Notes: generated by a model from the sequence alone, not told the origin. Counted from the first letter of the stretch, positions 1-10,580 are shown. The stretch: 64,000 bases of DNA from Callorhinus ursinus (GCF_003265705.1 NW_020313045.1:3179746-3243745); one strand, 5' to 3'. Program-made: numbers and translations.

Positions 1-277
1 GGCTCTCTCCATACAGCGGCAAGATGCCTGGTAGTGCATCTGGGCTTGCATGCTGGTCCGTGAGAAAAAGGAGAATCCGTCTCCTCCCCGGTAGTCCCGG
101 CATCATTCCTGACGGTGTTTATTACTGGCTGTGATTGTGTTATATGCAAATTCCTGAACCAATCACCATGGCCATGAGGATGAGATGTCCTGATTGGCCA
201 GGTCCAAGTCACATGTCCACCTTTGCAGCGGGGGGTGGAGTCAACTTAACTGGAAGCAAACGGACTGAGAATGGGGG
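1..277 (+). repeat. Old interspersed repeat, copy A1 (first part)
   Basis: Contains the run 'ctgaaccaatcac..ggccatga', then 'ctgattggccaggtcc..gtcacatg', then 'actgagaatggggg'. The same order of motifs appears at 5449-5964, so both are copies of one dispersed repeat. I recognise it as common in placental genomes but cannot name the family. It runs off the left edge of the window and is interrupted near 278; the missing continuation resumes near 781. Confidence 0.5.
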
Positions 278-780
278 AAAGGTTGGGATCAGCCAGGGCC
301 CAACTAGCAAACCTGAAACCACTCTCAATATTTAAAGCAGAGGTAATTTAATGCAGGAGATTGGTTACACATGTAATAGCAGAGTGGCATAGCCAAGTGG
401 GGATGGCGAAGCGTTCCTGAAATTAACAGTAGCAAGATGTTGCCACTGCAGCTTGACTAGAGGGATGGAGGGAGGAGGAAGCAGCGTTCCCAGAACTCTG
501 GGGTTAGGTCCAGCTGGGGGAGGCAGGAGCGACAGAAACTGAAGCCACGGGAAGACCCCTCCCCACCCTCCACCCCCCCCAATGCTGGTGATGTCACCCA
601 AGGCAGAGAGGAAGGGAGAGAGAGAGAGAAATACCCTGCTCTCCTTCTTTCTCCCCTACTCCAGCCTCCTGTCACTGGCCTGGGAAATGCAGCTTGTAGG
701 GATCAGCTCTCCTGAAATACGGAATAGATTAAGGGAAAGGTGAGGAGCAGATCTGAGGGCAAACAAGCCAAAGGATCGAC
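278..780. repeat. Segment inserted in repeat A1, probably another old repeat
   Basis: This block separates the two halves of repeat A1. It holds 'atatttaaagcagagg' and 'tttaatgcaggag', then a purine-rich part and the ending 'gggaaatgcagcttgtaggg'. These phrases occur in many mammalian loci to my recollection, so it is probably a repeat of a different family. No target-site duplication was found. Small stop-free frames on the minus strand (365-675) only reflect its biased composition. Confidence 0.4.
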
Positions 781-840
781 ACGGGGTAGTTTCCCAAAAG
801 GAAAATTGGGGTATTGTAGAAAAGGGAGTTTGCTGCTGGT
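781..840 (+). repeat. Old interspersed repeat, copy A1 (second part)
   Basis: The phrase 'gtttcccaaaaggaaaattggg' (split here as gtttcccaaaag / gaaaattgggg) is what I expect to follow the 'actgagaatggggg' motif of the first half, so this is read as the resumed 3' part of copy A1. Confidence 0.4.
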
Positions 841-872
841 GGCAAATATAAAAATACCCCCTACAGACAGGG

Positions 873-891
873 TTTTTTTTTTTTTTTTTTT
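873..891. repeat. Poly-T tract (T19)
   Basis: Nineteen uninterrupted T residues. It could be the reverse-complemented poly-A tail of a minus-strand retrocopy lying to the right, but no AATAAA is seen just upstream on the minus strand, so the origin is open. Confidence 0.8.
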
Positions 892-2359
892 AAATCAGAT
901 ATAGCTGGGAATAATTGAAGAATGTTATGCCCAGCAACCAGACCTTAGCCAATAGAGGACAGGTGGTAGTCTGGATTAGGGATAGACTTTGAGGGTTCAA
1001 CAGGAAAAAACAAGAGATGGAAGAATAGGCAAGTGGAACAGGATAGCACAGAGTTCAGGAATGCGTAGTATGTTGACATCCATGTTGACGTCATGAAAGT
1101 TCGTCCACACACGGCCCAACAAAGGACTGGGGGTCCAAGCCAGTCTCTGGGACAAAAGCAAGGCAGGATCATTGCATGTTTTGAGTGAATGGAGGCCCCC
1201 AAGGCAGGTGGCCAAGGCAAGGAGGCCTAGGTAAAAAGAACAGAATCCTGGGATATGAAGTGGGGTCAGAGCTGGAAGACCAGCAAGAGTGACCTGAGGC
1301 AGAATTTCAGGTGGTTGGAGTGATGCTTTCTTAAATCCTACACAGTGACTTGGGATGGACACTGCACCCAAATCAGTCCACTGGTATTTGGGTTGTGTGC
1401 TTTTGTTGAACAGTTGGAGAAGAAGAGAATCTCTCTTTCTGCCAGATTCAAAACTCTGAGGACAATATCTGGACCTAGTCTGGAGTCGGCATGTGAAAGG
1501 GCTACTGAGTAAGAATAAAGCTGCACCGAAGAGGGGAGAGATGGAGGAACCCCACATCCAGAAGCCATTGCGGGAATCCCGGGTCAGGGAGGCCACCGCT
1601 TAATGCTGACGAACCTCTCAGATTTCCAGCTACTCAAGCTCCTTTTTCTGAAGACAAGTTGAGTTTTGTTTTTTGATCTGTTGCAACAGGGAAAGGACTC
1701 TGCTCCTCCTTCCATGACTGTTGCACTTCTATTTGATTTTCATGTGAAAATGGGAAGGAGGTCTGAAATGCCAAGTTTCCTCCAACACCCAGTGTTTTCT
1801 CTGACTCTCTACAATTGTCTTGAACTTCTCCTGGGCTTTCGTAGACGTGATCACAGATGAAAAAAGGGACATGCTGGCTAGCACCCCTACTTACTGGAGG
1901 AAGTATGGGAAAAGTGACTGTGTTCAGTGTTTGGGCTAATGAGGGAAATATAGAGGAAGTACAGCCCTTAGAAACTCTGAAGTCCCTTCATTTTTCATTC
2001 TGTGATGTCTTGGCTGTGTGGTAACCCAGGCAAATCTTTGTTTCAACATGTTTGTAGCTTATCTGCAAGGCCAGTTCAATGCACCAACTTTGGCGGAATT
2101 ATGTTTTAACAAATTTAAATGTAATTAACAGATTTCCTGAATTGATCAAATAAATCAACGATTTTGACATCCTGTGGAAATAACATCAAGGGGCAAGCCA
2201 CCTTTCCAAAATGGCTGCTCTCATGATGGCCAGGAGGATTGGGTGGGCAGGTGGTAATGGAGTCACTCCCAGATAATCAGAGAAGCTGAGCAGACAAAAC
2301 AATATGGCTGTACAGAGTGACAACAAGGTTCATGACATTTTCATCACAAGGCCCTCTTT
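892..2359. other. Unclassified stretch, no gene recognised
   Basis: No repeat family or exon is recognised. It contains a full palindromic CRE-type site TGACGTCA at 1086-1093. A minus-strand frame of 199 codons (997-1596) is open, but its translation shows no domain I know, and one frame of this length is expected by chance in a window of this size. The right part (2090-2170) is AT-rich. Confidence 0.5.
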
Positions 2360-2790
2360 TATTAGTTTTCTATTGCTGTGTGACAAGCAATCCTTCCAAT
2401 TACAGTTTTATTATGAAGGATACACACAGGATGGGGTATGAGAGGGATTGCAGAACTTCCATGCCCTCACTCTGTGGAATCAAGGATATGTCACCTTTCC
2501 AGCACATCAGTGCATTCACCAACCAGGAAGCTCCACTGAACTTCCGTGGTCAGAGTTTTTATTGGGGTTTTGTTATGTAGTCATACTTGATTAAATCATT
2601 GGCCATGTGATTGAACTCAGTCTCCAGCTCCCTCTACTCCTTGGATGTCCAAAGTTCTACGTTGGCTTAGAGTTCTGACCCTCTCTATTCATGTAATTGG
2701 TCTTTCTGGTGACTATGTCAGCTCAAGTCTGGAACTCTATGCCAGGAACCTGAAACAAAGAGCAAATACTTTTTATACCACAAGACCATC
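2360..2790 (-). mobile_element. Old LTR-like repeat, possibly MLT/MER type
   Basis: Begins with 'attagttttctattgctgtgtgac', which resembles the reversed end of MLT1-type LTRs. It continues with 'caaccaggaagctcc', 'ttaaatcattggccat' and 'ttggtctttctggtgac', phrases I remember from a widespread mammalian repeat. The piece may combine two elements. It is diverged and both edges are uncertain. Confidence 0.45.
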
Positions 2791-5179
2791 TGGCTACCAT
2801 CCCTCTCCTTCTGCCTCAACCTCTTTGCCTCTTGAGTCCTTCAAAGTCCATCCCAGATGCCATACTTCCTACCTTTAAAATGCTACAAAGATTGTTTTTT
2901 TCTTTGAATGTAACTTTACCTTTACTTACTACAAATTCTAATCATTATTACAAGTTTTCTCTAACTGGGTTGCAAATTACATGTGAATGCAAACTGCTTA
3001 TTTATTTAAATCACCTCCTTGATTTAAATATAGCAAGAGCTCCAAATATATTTACCTAATTGAATATTAGAGATAAAACCACCTTGTAATAACATTTTCT
3101 TGAAATTAGAAAACTAAATCATTTGGGATGGAGAGTAAGACAAACTCTCCATGAAACCACCCTTTAAAATGCCGGGAGGGGAGAGTGGGGGCACGGGGGA
3201 GGCGTGGTAAAATGGCAGTAGACTCTATTTTTTTTTTTTTTCAGATTCAGGTTATTTCCCTGACACGTAAGATACCATTTCCAGGTCTTGGGGAGTGGGC
3301 GGGGTGGGGAGAGGGGGGAATCTGGGAAACCTAGGGATATCTGTAAACTCTTCCATCAATTTCTTGGGCACTAAGAAAATTTGTAGTATTTGCAAGATTC
3401 TTTGAAAAACCTGCATGTCATGCCAAAGGAAGAGTCCAGAACTGTTAATCCCTGCGTAGTACACCTACATCAAACTGCTTAGAACGGGGACAGCAAGGGT
3501 TTCTGTATCTTCTTGGGCTTGCAGACTCTTGTCACATCTCACAAGATCCCAGGAATGGTTGCAATTTCATCAGGGCAGATAATCAGGATTATAGGTAAAA
3601 GCATTAGGAAGAGACATCACCGTGTATCTACAATCACAATGAGTCATTTAGATGTTCCCATTTTCTCTTTTCCAGAGAAGAGCAAAGCCCTCCTTCATAT
3701 TATGGCAGATTCACAATAGCCAGTGCCCTTAATTTCCTTCGACTTTTACACTCCTCTCTCCCAAATTGTGTATTTCCTACCTACCTTAATATCTGTTTTC
3801 AGAAATGACTACCCCAGACTCATAGTGTTCTATTCAAATGAAAGATGAAAACCAAGTTAAAGCCGACTGTCCCCAGTGGCTGGAATCGACATCATGACTT
3901 TACATGTGCTTCATGGGAACCAAGGCAGGGCCACCAGTCTGATGCCATGTCTTCCAGCACCTTGGAAAGTGTCTTTTTTTTTTTTTTTTTCCCCCAAGTG
4001 AAAATCCTCGGCGATCCTGGTGTAGCAACTGTAATCACCCGGTAGGGACTGGCCACAGTTTCTCAAGCCTTGAGCTCCCTTGCTCGTCTCCACTTCTGGC
4101 CGTTCTTTCAGTCCCTCTCTTTTGTTTCTCATCAAGTCTATTTACCATTTTTACAGAGGGGTGTTTGCTCTATCTGCTGTTACGGGGTCCAGAGTGTCTA
4201 ATTGACAAATTATGTTGCACTTTTGGTGGCTTTAAGTAATCATTTAAAATAAATAAGATCATAATTATCAGTTTTCATTTACCCATTTATTAAGTAACAA
4301 TGTTCACACTGAGTAGTTTGATTTTGTGTTATAATAAGGCAATCTCTACATGATGACAGATGGTGTTTCATTTTGCCGACACTGTGCTAAAGTGCTTTGA
4401 GTTGTGATGTGTTTGATTTTATTAGAGATCAGATTTAACACATGCATGCTACATAACTGCAATCGCATTCCCATTTCTCATCTGTAGGAGAAAATGAAAC
4501 TGTGATGAAATGTAATATACTCACCCTCAGGCAGAACTAGTGGGACTGGGAATTGCAACATAATAAATCTAATGGATATTACACTATAGGACCCTAGAAA
4601 TTTACTGTTATTATGTTCAGGGAAGGAACTCAGTTTTGTAAAACTCACTTTTATTTCACTGGCATCAGTGCAATTTCACATTATTTAACTGTTGTGTCCC
4701 AATAGCCAAGATAGTATTTGTGATGTTGCCCCCCACCCCCACCCCAAGGAACACGGTGGCCAGGAACCCAGAAGAGAAAGCCAGGGGAGAGTAAACAGCC
4801 AAAAAATTGCATTTACCAAATGCAAATTACAACAATGGCATGTCGTTAACAATGGATTGTTGGGATTGTCAAATTAAGCCACATTTAGCCATGCTGTCAG
4901 TGTGGTACCCGCTGGAGGAAGACACATCCATAAAAGCTTTGACTATGATAGGGAGCCCTTGTATTCTCAGCCTGCCCCACTGCCACTCCCTGGGGGAGGG
5001 GTGGGAATCTAAGTTAATTACACATCTAGTTATTGATGTGACTGTCGATAGAGCTTTTCCCTAATGAGGCCATTGTCAAGTAAAATTCCAAATGTGGAGG
5101 GAGCTTTCAGGGCTTGTGTGCCAACAAGGTGAAGCTGGTGACTCTCCACTGCTTGCTGAAGGTTGATACAATGTAACCT
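2791..5179. other. Mostly unique, AT-rich stretch, no gene recognised
   Basis: No coding region or named repeat is recognised. It holds a T tract near 3229-3241, a T/C tract near 3975-3995 and a C-rich run near 4731-4744. The part from about 4200 to 5070 is low in repeats and contains an octamer/SOX motif cluster (4820-4861, annotated separately). Confidence 0.5.
4820..4861 (+). promoter_or_regulatory. Candidate octamer/SOX motif cluster
   Basis: ATGCAAAT (POU octamer) at 4820-4827 is followed by AACAATGG (SOX-type) at 4831-4838. A second SOX-type motif lies in the inverted arrangement AACAAT-GG-ATTGTT at 4848-4861. Three HMG/POU-type motifs in 42 bases within a repeat-poor stretch suggest a possible enhancer core. 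That is inference: such motifs also arise by chance in AT-rich DNA. Confidence 0.3.
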
Positions 5180-5440
5180 ACTCTCTGCCATACTTCCAAC
5201 AGCCTTGCGGCTGGTCTCCCTGCCTCTAGCCTCTACCTGCTGTTATTCATCATGGATGTCTCACTTCCCCTTTACTCACCCTCAGTGATTGCTTTTGCCA
5301 AGTTGCTTCCATGCTCAAAAGCCTTGGTGAGTCCTTGTTGTGTGGCATTAACACCCCCTCTTAATTCAGTTCTGACCTCACAATTCTATAAAATAAGGCT
5401 CTTGTCCCAATGAAGTTCCTTCTTTGCTCTGGTGTAGGGT
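5180..5440 (+). mobile_element. Possible L2 internal fragment
   Basis: The order 'cttccaacagcc..ctggtctccctgcctcta', 'ttgcttccatgctcaaaagcc' and 'gagtccttg' resembles the L2 segment that normally reads '..ctggtctccctgcctc..' then '..cctgcttaaaaccctt..'. Similarity is weak and the call is tentative. Confidence 0.35.
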
Positions 5441-5448
5441 TTTTTTTT

Positions 5449-5964
5449 GGGTTGCAAGTGGCAGAAACCCAGCTCAGATTTGTTTAGGCAGAAAGGGGAA
5501 GTTTCTTGACTCACAAATCTAGGAAGGTAGGGATGGCTGGATACCTGGTTCAGGGGGACCTTGGAACCAAAGTGTTTTTCAGGTGGTCTCTACTCCATCT
5601 TATCTCCACTCTAGATGTGAATATTGAGACTCTTTATTCCTGCAGAACTACTTCCTCTTTAGGATAGAGGATACCAGAGGATGGAAATTAAAACACAGCC
5701 ACTCTTCCTGGTCCCAGGTTCAAGAATTCCAGGAAAGAGTTCTGATTGGCCTGGTTTGTATCAGGGACTCATCTCTGGCCCAACTGTTACAGCCAAGAGG
5801 TTGGGCCTTGTGGTTGGCCCAATTTGGTTTAGGATAAGCTCCTCCCATAAGAATTGTGGCCAGGAAGGTGGGATCTGTTGCATGAATAGGATAGGGGCAT
5901 GGAGTAGAACCAGAAAGGAGGGGTGTTGTTTTTCTGGGCAGGCAAAATAATTGATGTCCACCAC
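5449..5964 (+). repeat. Old interspersed repeat, copy A2
   Basis: Runs from 'ggttgcaagtggcagaaacc' through 'gattggcctggtttg', 'ggttggcccaatttgg' and 'gtggccaggaaggtggga' to 'gggcaggcaaaataattgat'. It shares the CCAAT/ATTGG-rich body with copy A1 at the window start and appears nearly full length at both ends. Family not named. Confidence 0.55.
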
Positions 5965-6129
5965 AATGCCTGTTTGTGAGGTCACCCCCACCTGCTGTGC
6001 CCATGCCCCCCCTCCCCTCCTACCTCAATCTAAACCACCGGCCTTCTAGAATAAAAGGTCAGGCTTAGGGAGAGAAAGCTAATATCAGAGTACATATAAA
6101 ATATAGATGTCATTTAAACGAATCCCCAA
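5965..6129. other. Short unclassified spacer
   Basis: C-rich at 6004-6020 ('ccatgccccccctcccctcc'), with no other recognised feature. Confidence 0.5.
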
Positions 6130-6265
6130 AATAGCCCGGTAAATGCGGTACTTTTATCCATATTTTACAGATGAGCTTAGAAAAGCTATTTACCTTGGTC
6201 ATATCATTCAACCAGGAAGTGGCTGAGCCAGGGTTAGAAAACAGCTCTGTTGGACTCTGTTCATA
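6130..6265 (-). mobile_element. MIR fragment
   Basis: 'ccatattttacagatgagc', 'ccttggtcatatcatt' and 'ggaagtggctgagccagggtt' give the reverse-strand MIR order (Core-SINE motif 'ttttacagatgag', then the '(a)gtggcagagcc' block). Confidence 0.7.
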
Positions 6266-6489
6266 GTCCTGAGCATGCAGGAGGAGTCTGTTCTCCTGGA
6301 CTGTGCTGGGACAGAAAAATTTGAAAAAACCTGGGTACCCTGTTTATCTGACCCCACACACATAATTGATTGAAAACATGTGGCTCTTCGGTTTCCTCAA
6401 GTTTATATTTGGGTTACTTAAGAGCAGGCAAATAGGATGGAAGGCTAATTATCCAATGACATTTTCTAGGGAAAGGACTAGTTCTTATC

Positions 6490-6565
6490 ATGTCTCATTT
6501 CTTCTTTACTCAACAGATATTTATTGACACCTGCCCAGTTAGTCAGTTAATTATCCTCACACATC
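6490..6565 (-). mobile_element. Short L2 or MIR terminal fragment
   Basis: 'cttctttactcaacagatatttattgacacc' (split phrase: actcaacagatatttattga) is the reversed 3' terminus shared by L2-type elements, where 'tcaataaatatttgttgaat' ends the plus strand. Only the tip is present. Confidence 0.4.
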
Positions 6566-6619
6566 CTTCTTTTTGCGTGTTAGGTTTTGTTTTTACACGA
6601 TTTACATTCAGGCAAGCAG

Positions 6620-6982
6620 CCTCAGGTTCTCGCAACCTGGCCATCTCACCATTTTCTGCCTTTTTTCTCTCTTCCCTTCACAAGAGCACATCCTTCGGCC
6701 CACAGTACCTGCCCTCCTCCTTTCTGCTATTTGTATCCTTCTTATTCTTCAAGACTTGATTCAAACTCTATTTGCCTTCTGACTTTAAATGCCCCTCCCT
6801 ACCTTGCTCTAACCTATCACAGTAATGTTGTCACTCTTCCAAATATTAGGGAAATGGCTGAAGCCAATGTATAACTGCAAGCCTCTCGAGGGCTGGAGTT
6901 GTCAGGCTTTTCAGGATCCCCACAGTAACTAGCAGAGTGCTGGCTGCAGAGCAGATGTTTGATAAATATTGTTTGTTAAGGT
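6620..6982 (+). mobile_element. L2 3' region
   Basis: 'ttcttcaagacttgattcaaa' (split) precedes 'gcaagcctctcgagggctgg', 'agtaactagcagagtgctgg' and the terminus 'gatgtttgataaatattgtt'. That is the order of the L2 3' UTR and end. Short frames in this region (for example 6587-6874) are accidental. Confidence 0.7.
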
Positions 6983-7004
6983 AAAAAAAAAAAACCCTCC
7001 TATA

Positions 7005-7484
7005 CAGGTCTTCCTCAACAATGATGGGATTACATCAGAGTCAGAGGTTGAAAATATCAGAAATCGAAAATGCGCGTCAATACACCTTACCAGCCGAACA
7101 TCGTAGCTCAGCCTAGTCAACCTTAGACATGCTCAGAACACTTACATTAGTCTATAGTTGGGCAAAATCATCTCACCCAGAGCCTATTTTATAATAATGT
7201 GTTGAATATCTCATGTAATGTACTGATTACTCTATCAAAAGTGAAAGAATGGTTGTCTGGGTATGGACTGGTTGCAAGTACATCAGTGGTTGACCCTAGT
7301 GATCCTGGGGCTGACTGAGAGCGGAGGCTTGCTGCAGCTGCCCAGCATCTCAGGAGAGGGCAGTACCGGCAAAATACCAAAATATCAAAATTCTAAGTAC
7401 AGTTTCCACTGAATGCCTATCACTTGCATACTGGCATAAAATTGAAAAATCGTAAGTCAACGCTATTGTGAATCAGGGGCGGTA
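7005..7484 (+). mobile_element. Tigger-type non-autonomous DNA transposon (MER6-like)
   Basis: Starts 'caggtcttcctcaac' after a TA dinucleotide, as expected for Tc1/mariner insertion. It contains 'atcagaaatcgaaaatgcg', 'gctcagaacacttacattag', 'gggcaaaatcatct' and 'tgttgaatatctcatgtaat', and ends 'atcgtaagtcaacgc..cagggg' as a degraded inverted terminal repeat. This is the layout of the MER6/Tigger group of short deletion derivatives. No transposase is encoded. Confidence 0.75.
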
Positions 7485-7559
7485 TTAATATAAAATTGTT
7501 TAGAGAAATGCAATGGATTGCCATGACTACATACAGTGCCTTTGTAAACCTTGCGAGAG

Positions 7560-7780
7560 GTAATACAATGGAACGTCAAGATGATAGACTTTGTAGTTAA
7601 AGCAGGATTTGAATTCTGGCTCCTGCCATTTAATTGATGTAGAGTGTCAGGCAAGCCTCAGATTCTTCATTTGTGAAGTGGAGGTAAGACTTGGATGTGT
7701 CTGTTATGAGAATTACGTGAGATGCAGTTTGTGAAGTTACGAAGTGCTTTGCATCACCCCTGATGTACCAGTGTGCGCTG
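7560..7780 (+). mobile_element. MIR
   Basis: 'gatagactttgtagttaaagcaggatttgaattctggctcctgcca' (read in pieces) is followed by 'gcctcagattcttcatttgtga' (in pieces) and 'ttatgagaattacgtgagat'. This is the forward MIR order: gene-like head, Core domain, then the 'gaggattaaatgag' tail block. Confidence 0.7.
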
Positions 7781-8094
7781 TAACAGCGCAGGTGTACACA
7801 CATACACATGCAAAGAGTTCGAAAGGATTTGATTCCGGTGGATTGGGGGAAGGAATCTGCTTATGGCTATCCACTTGGCTCCCAGGGGTTGTTCAATTTT
7901 GAGGCTATCAACTCATTGGAGAGTCTGGTGAGAGGCTCAGAGAGACACGGGGGAAGAGGAAGATACCCAATCATCTGAGCTCTACTTGGAAGAGTACATT
8001 CCAAATAAATGATCAGGCCAGGATACGCTTTAAACCAAATTTGACATGTAGTAGGTTTCCTTCTTGAATCCTCAATGGTGGGGGTGGGTGGACA
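7781..8094. other. Unclassified spacer
   Basis: Contains 'gtgtgcgctgtaacagcgca', a small imperfect inverted repeat (gcgctgtaacagcgc, 7776-7790 and nearby), and a CA-rich patch at 7793-7812. No gene or named repeat recognised. Confidence 0.4.
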
Positions 8095-8427
8095 GGGAAG
8101 GCAACTCCAGTTAGAGTCCCAGGGTAGGTGGGACAGGCTTCTCAGGAGGTAACATTTGCTTCTAAACCTGAATGACAGGGAACTTGTCATGTGAAAATCT
8201 GGAAGAAGATCCTCCCAGGCAGAGGGAATTGCAAGTGAAAAGGCCCTGAGGCAGGAATATGTTTGAAATCAGAAAGAAGTCCACAGTAGCTGGAGCCCAG
8301 TGAGTAAGAGGGAGGTAAGTGGAGACTAGGTTGCACAGGGCTTGGTAAACCATAATAACAAGTTAGGATTTTATTCTAATTCCAATAGGAAGCTATTGGA
8401 TGGTTTTAAGCAAGGAAGTCATCTGAT
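8095..8427 (-). mobile_element. L2 internal/3' part, left half of a split copy
   Basis: Reads as reversed L2: 'cttctcaggaggtaacattt', 'cctgaatgacaggg', 'ccaggcagagggaattgcaa', 'aggccctgaggcaggaa', 'agtagctggagcccagtgag', 'ggattttattctaattcc', 'gaagctattggatggtttta'. It breaks at 'tcatctgat' (8419-8427) and continues after 8942. Confidence 0.8.
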
Positions 8428-8942
8428 AGCCAGGGTCTAGGGTGACCCCCAGTGATCCTTGCTCCCTGGTATTTGTTCCCTTCCACACTGAATAAGACTG
8501 GCAGCTTACTAACAGGCCATGTGGAAATGGCAGATGTAACTTCTAAGGCGAGACTATAAAAGACATTGAAGCTGTTGCCTTGCTCTCACTGGGTTCACTC
8601 ACTCTGGGGGAAGCCAGGTGTCACACCATGAGGATATTCAAGCAGCTTTAGGAGAGGTCCACGTGGTGAGAAACTGAGATCCCCAGGCCCCAGCCCTGTG
8701 GGTGAGCCACCTTGGAAGTGGGTCCTCCAGCTTCTGTCTGGCCTTCAGATGACAGCAGCCCAGCCCACCATACCAACTGCAGCCTCACATGAAACTCTGA
8801 ATCAGAACGGCTTAGCTAAGCTGTTCTCAAATTCCTGATCCTCAGAAACTATGTGAGATAATTAATGTTTATTTTTTATCTTAAGCTGCTAAGTTTTGGA
8901 GTAATTTGTTCCGCAGCAATAGATAACTAATTCAAGTGGTAT
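8428..8942 (+). mobile_element. MLT1-like MaLR solo LTR inserted in L2
   Basis: The 3' part reads 'gtgagataattaatgtttat', 'cttaagctgctaagttttgg', 'agtaatttgttccgcagcaa' and 'tagataactaa', the classic MLT1-group LTR end. Earlier phrases are 'gggggaagccaggtgtcac', 'atgaggatattcaagcagc' and 'gagaggtccacgtgg'. It interrupts an L2, and the 9-base string 'tcatctgat' is present on both sides (8419-8427 and 8942-8950). No internal retroviral sequence is attached, so it is a solo LTR. Confidence 0.65.
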
Positions 8943-9265
8943 CATCTGATTTAGATTTTCCACACTCAGGCTGCTGGGTGAACTGAGAACGTTGGAAGGT
9001 AAAAGTGGAAACAAGGAAAACATCGAGAAAGCCTTGTAGGTACTCAGGTGAGCATTGCTGGTGGCATGAATTGGGGAAGTTCTCACCAGGGATGGTGAGG
9101 CATGGTCAGCTTTGGTGAAGCTGATGTCATTTGCTGATGGGCTCTCTGATGAGGACACAGGGTCTGAAGGATCAAGGTTGACGCCTTTATTTTTGGTGGA
9201 GTGGATGGCAGTGCCATTTACTGAAAGGGGATGACTCAGTTTGGGAAGGAAAATCTAGACTCCAC
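8943..9265 (-). mobile_element. L2 internal part, right half of the split copy
   Basis: Resumes with 'catctgatttagattttcc', 'actcaggctgctgggtgaac', then 'tttttggtggagtggatggc' and 'agtgccatttactgaaaggg', which is the expected L2 continuation after the left half. The 'gtgccatttactga' motif is diagnostic for this segment. Confidence 0.75.
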
Positions 9266-10040
9266 TAGACACAAAATAAAGATCGTGTTGAATGCGAGAG
9301 AGACAGCCTAACCAGAAGCTGGTTTTTCTGTCGCCTACGGGATACAAATAAGAACTGTCTATATTTCAATAAAAAACACCTTCAGTCAGTACCTTGGAAC
9401 TGGCTTCCTTCTCCTCAATTAAGTAGAAGACAATTAAATTAGAGTCTAGCTTCAAGGAGTTTATTATGCCTCATCGAAAATGATAAATGACTCTTGCTGA
9501 CCTTGTCACCTCGCCAACTTCGTCCCACCTCGTTTTTCAAAGAGCTAATGAAACCAGTGGATTTCTCCCTCCTTAGGAGCCGGAGCCAACAAAAACAGCA
9601 CACACCATGAAATGCAAGGAAGCTGAGAAGGGGACTGAGAGAAAAAAGGAGAGGAAACCCACACTTGACATTTTGACAATTGGCCAAAGTGACTTTGAAG
9701 TGAAAACTTGGGGGAAAAAAAAAACAAAAAAACTTCACCCATCTACATATTGATTTCCTAACTGTTCCATTGCTTTAATCCACCCCTGCTCGGCATACAA
9801 CACCAAGGGTTCTGTGTGGGGGGGCGGGAGGGGGGGAAGCTTTCCCTTTTTCTTTGGGAAGAAAAGTGGGAAAAAGGGAAGGGCAAATGAGAATAGGGGA
9901 TGCTTTGGAGTTGGCAATGACATCCATTAGTACTCATTTGCTCCTGAAGTTACCCTGAGCCAGAATGAGGACTCGAATTACTCTCCCTGCTTGGCTGGGA
10001 AGGGACAAAGCTGGCTCTGAAACCCAGAGGCAGCAGGTGG
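9266..10040. other. Unclassified stretch, no gene recognised
   Basis: No repeat is identified with confidence. It holds an A-rich tract (9713-9730) and a G/A-rich patch near 9817-9900. Minus-strand frames here are Phe/Ser/Pro-rich because of these tracts, not because of coding. Confidence 0.5.
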
Positions 10041-10262
10041 AAGGGTTAGTAGCAAGAGCTTTGGATCTGGGCATAAGTTCTGGCTTCCCCGTTTTCCAGC
10101 TGTGTGACCTTAATCCAGTTACTTGACCTCTCTGAGCCTCAGTTTCTGCATCTGTGAAATGGGAATGATTCCACTGTATAGGATTGTTGTGAAGATTGAG
10201 TGAGGTTATGCTCATTAGACACGTAGCTACTGCCAGGCATAGGGTGAGCACTTACGAGGGGT
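10041..10262 (+). mobile_element. MIR, well preserved
   Basis: 'agcaagagctttggatctgg', 'ccagctgtgtgaccttaat', 'gacctctctgagcctcag', 'tctgcatctgtgaaatggga', 'ggattgttgtgaagattgag' and 'ctgccaggcatagggtgagc' form an almost complete forward MIR in the expected order. Confidence 0.85.
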
Positions 10263-10392
10263 CATGTGTCTTTTCTGTTGCTTTATCTAACTCACAGATT
10301 TGTAATTTTTCCATGGCATCACATCTTTCATTATAGAGTGAACAAATCTTCTGACTATTGAAGAACTCTACTTCAAATGCATGATTTAGAAT

Positions 10393-10580
10393 CAGGGGCC
10401 AGCAAGCTTTTTTGGTAAAGGGTTAAAGAGTATATATTTTAGGCTTTGTAGGCCGTATGGTCTCTGTCAGAACTGTTTACCTCCACTATAGACAATATGG
10501 AAACGAATATGCATGGCTATGTTTCAATAAAACTTTATTGACAAAAACAGATGGTAGCTGGATTTGGTCACCTGACCCTG
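10393..10580 (+). mobile_element. hAT-Charlie-type MITE, forward copy
   Basis: Terminal 'caggggccagcaagc' and 'cacctgaccctg' form degraded inverted ends. Inside are 'attttaggctttgtaggccg', 'tatggtctctgtcagaac', 'tagacaatatggaaacga' and 'caataaaactttattgac'. An 8-base flank 'atttagaa' (10384-10391) is echoed by 'atttagga' (10581-10588), fitting the 8-bp hAT duplication. The same family lies reversed at 53000-53182. Confidence 0.75.
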
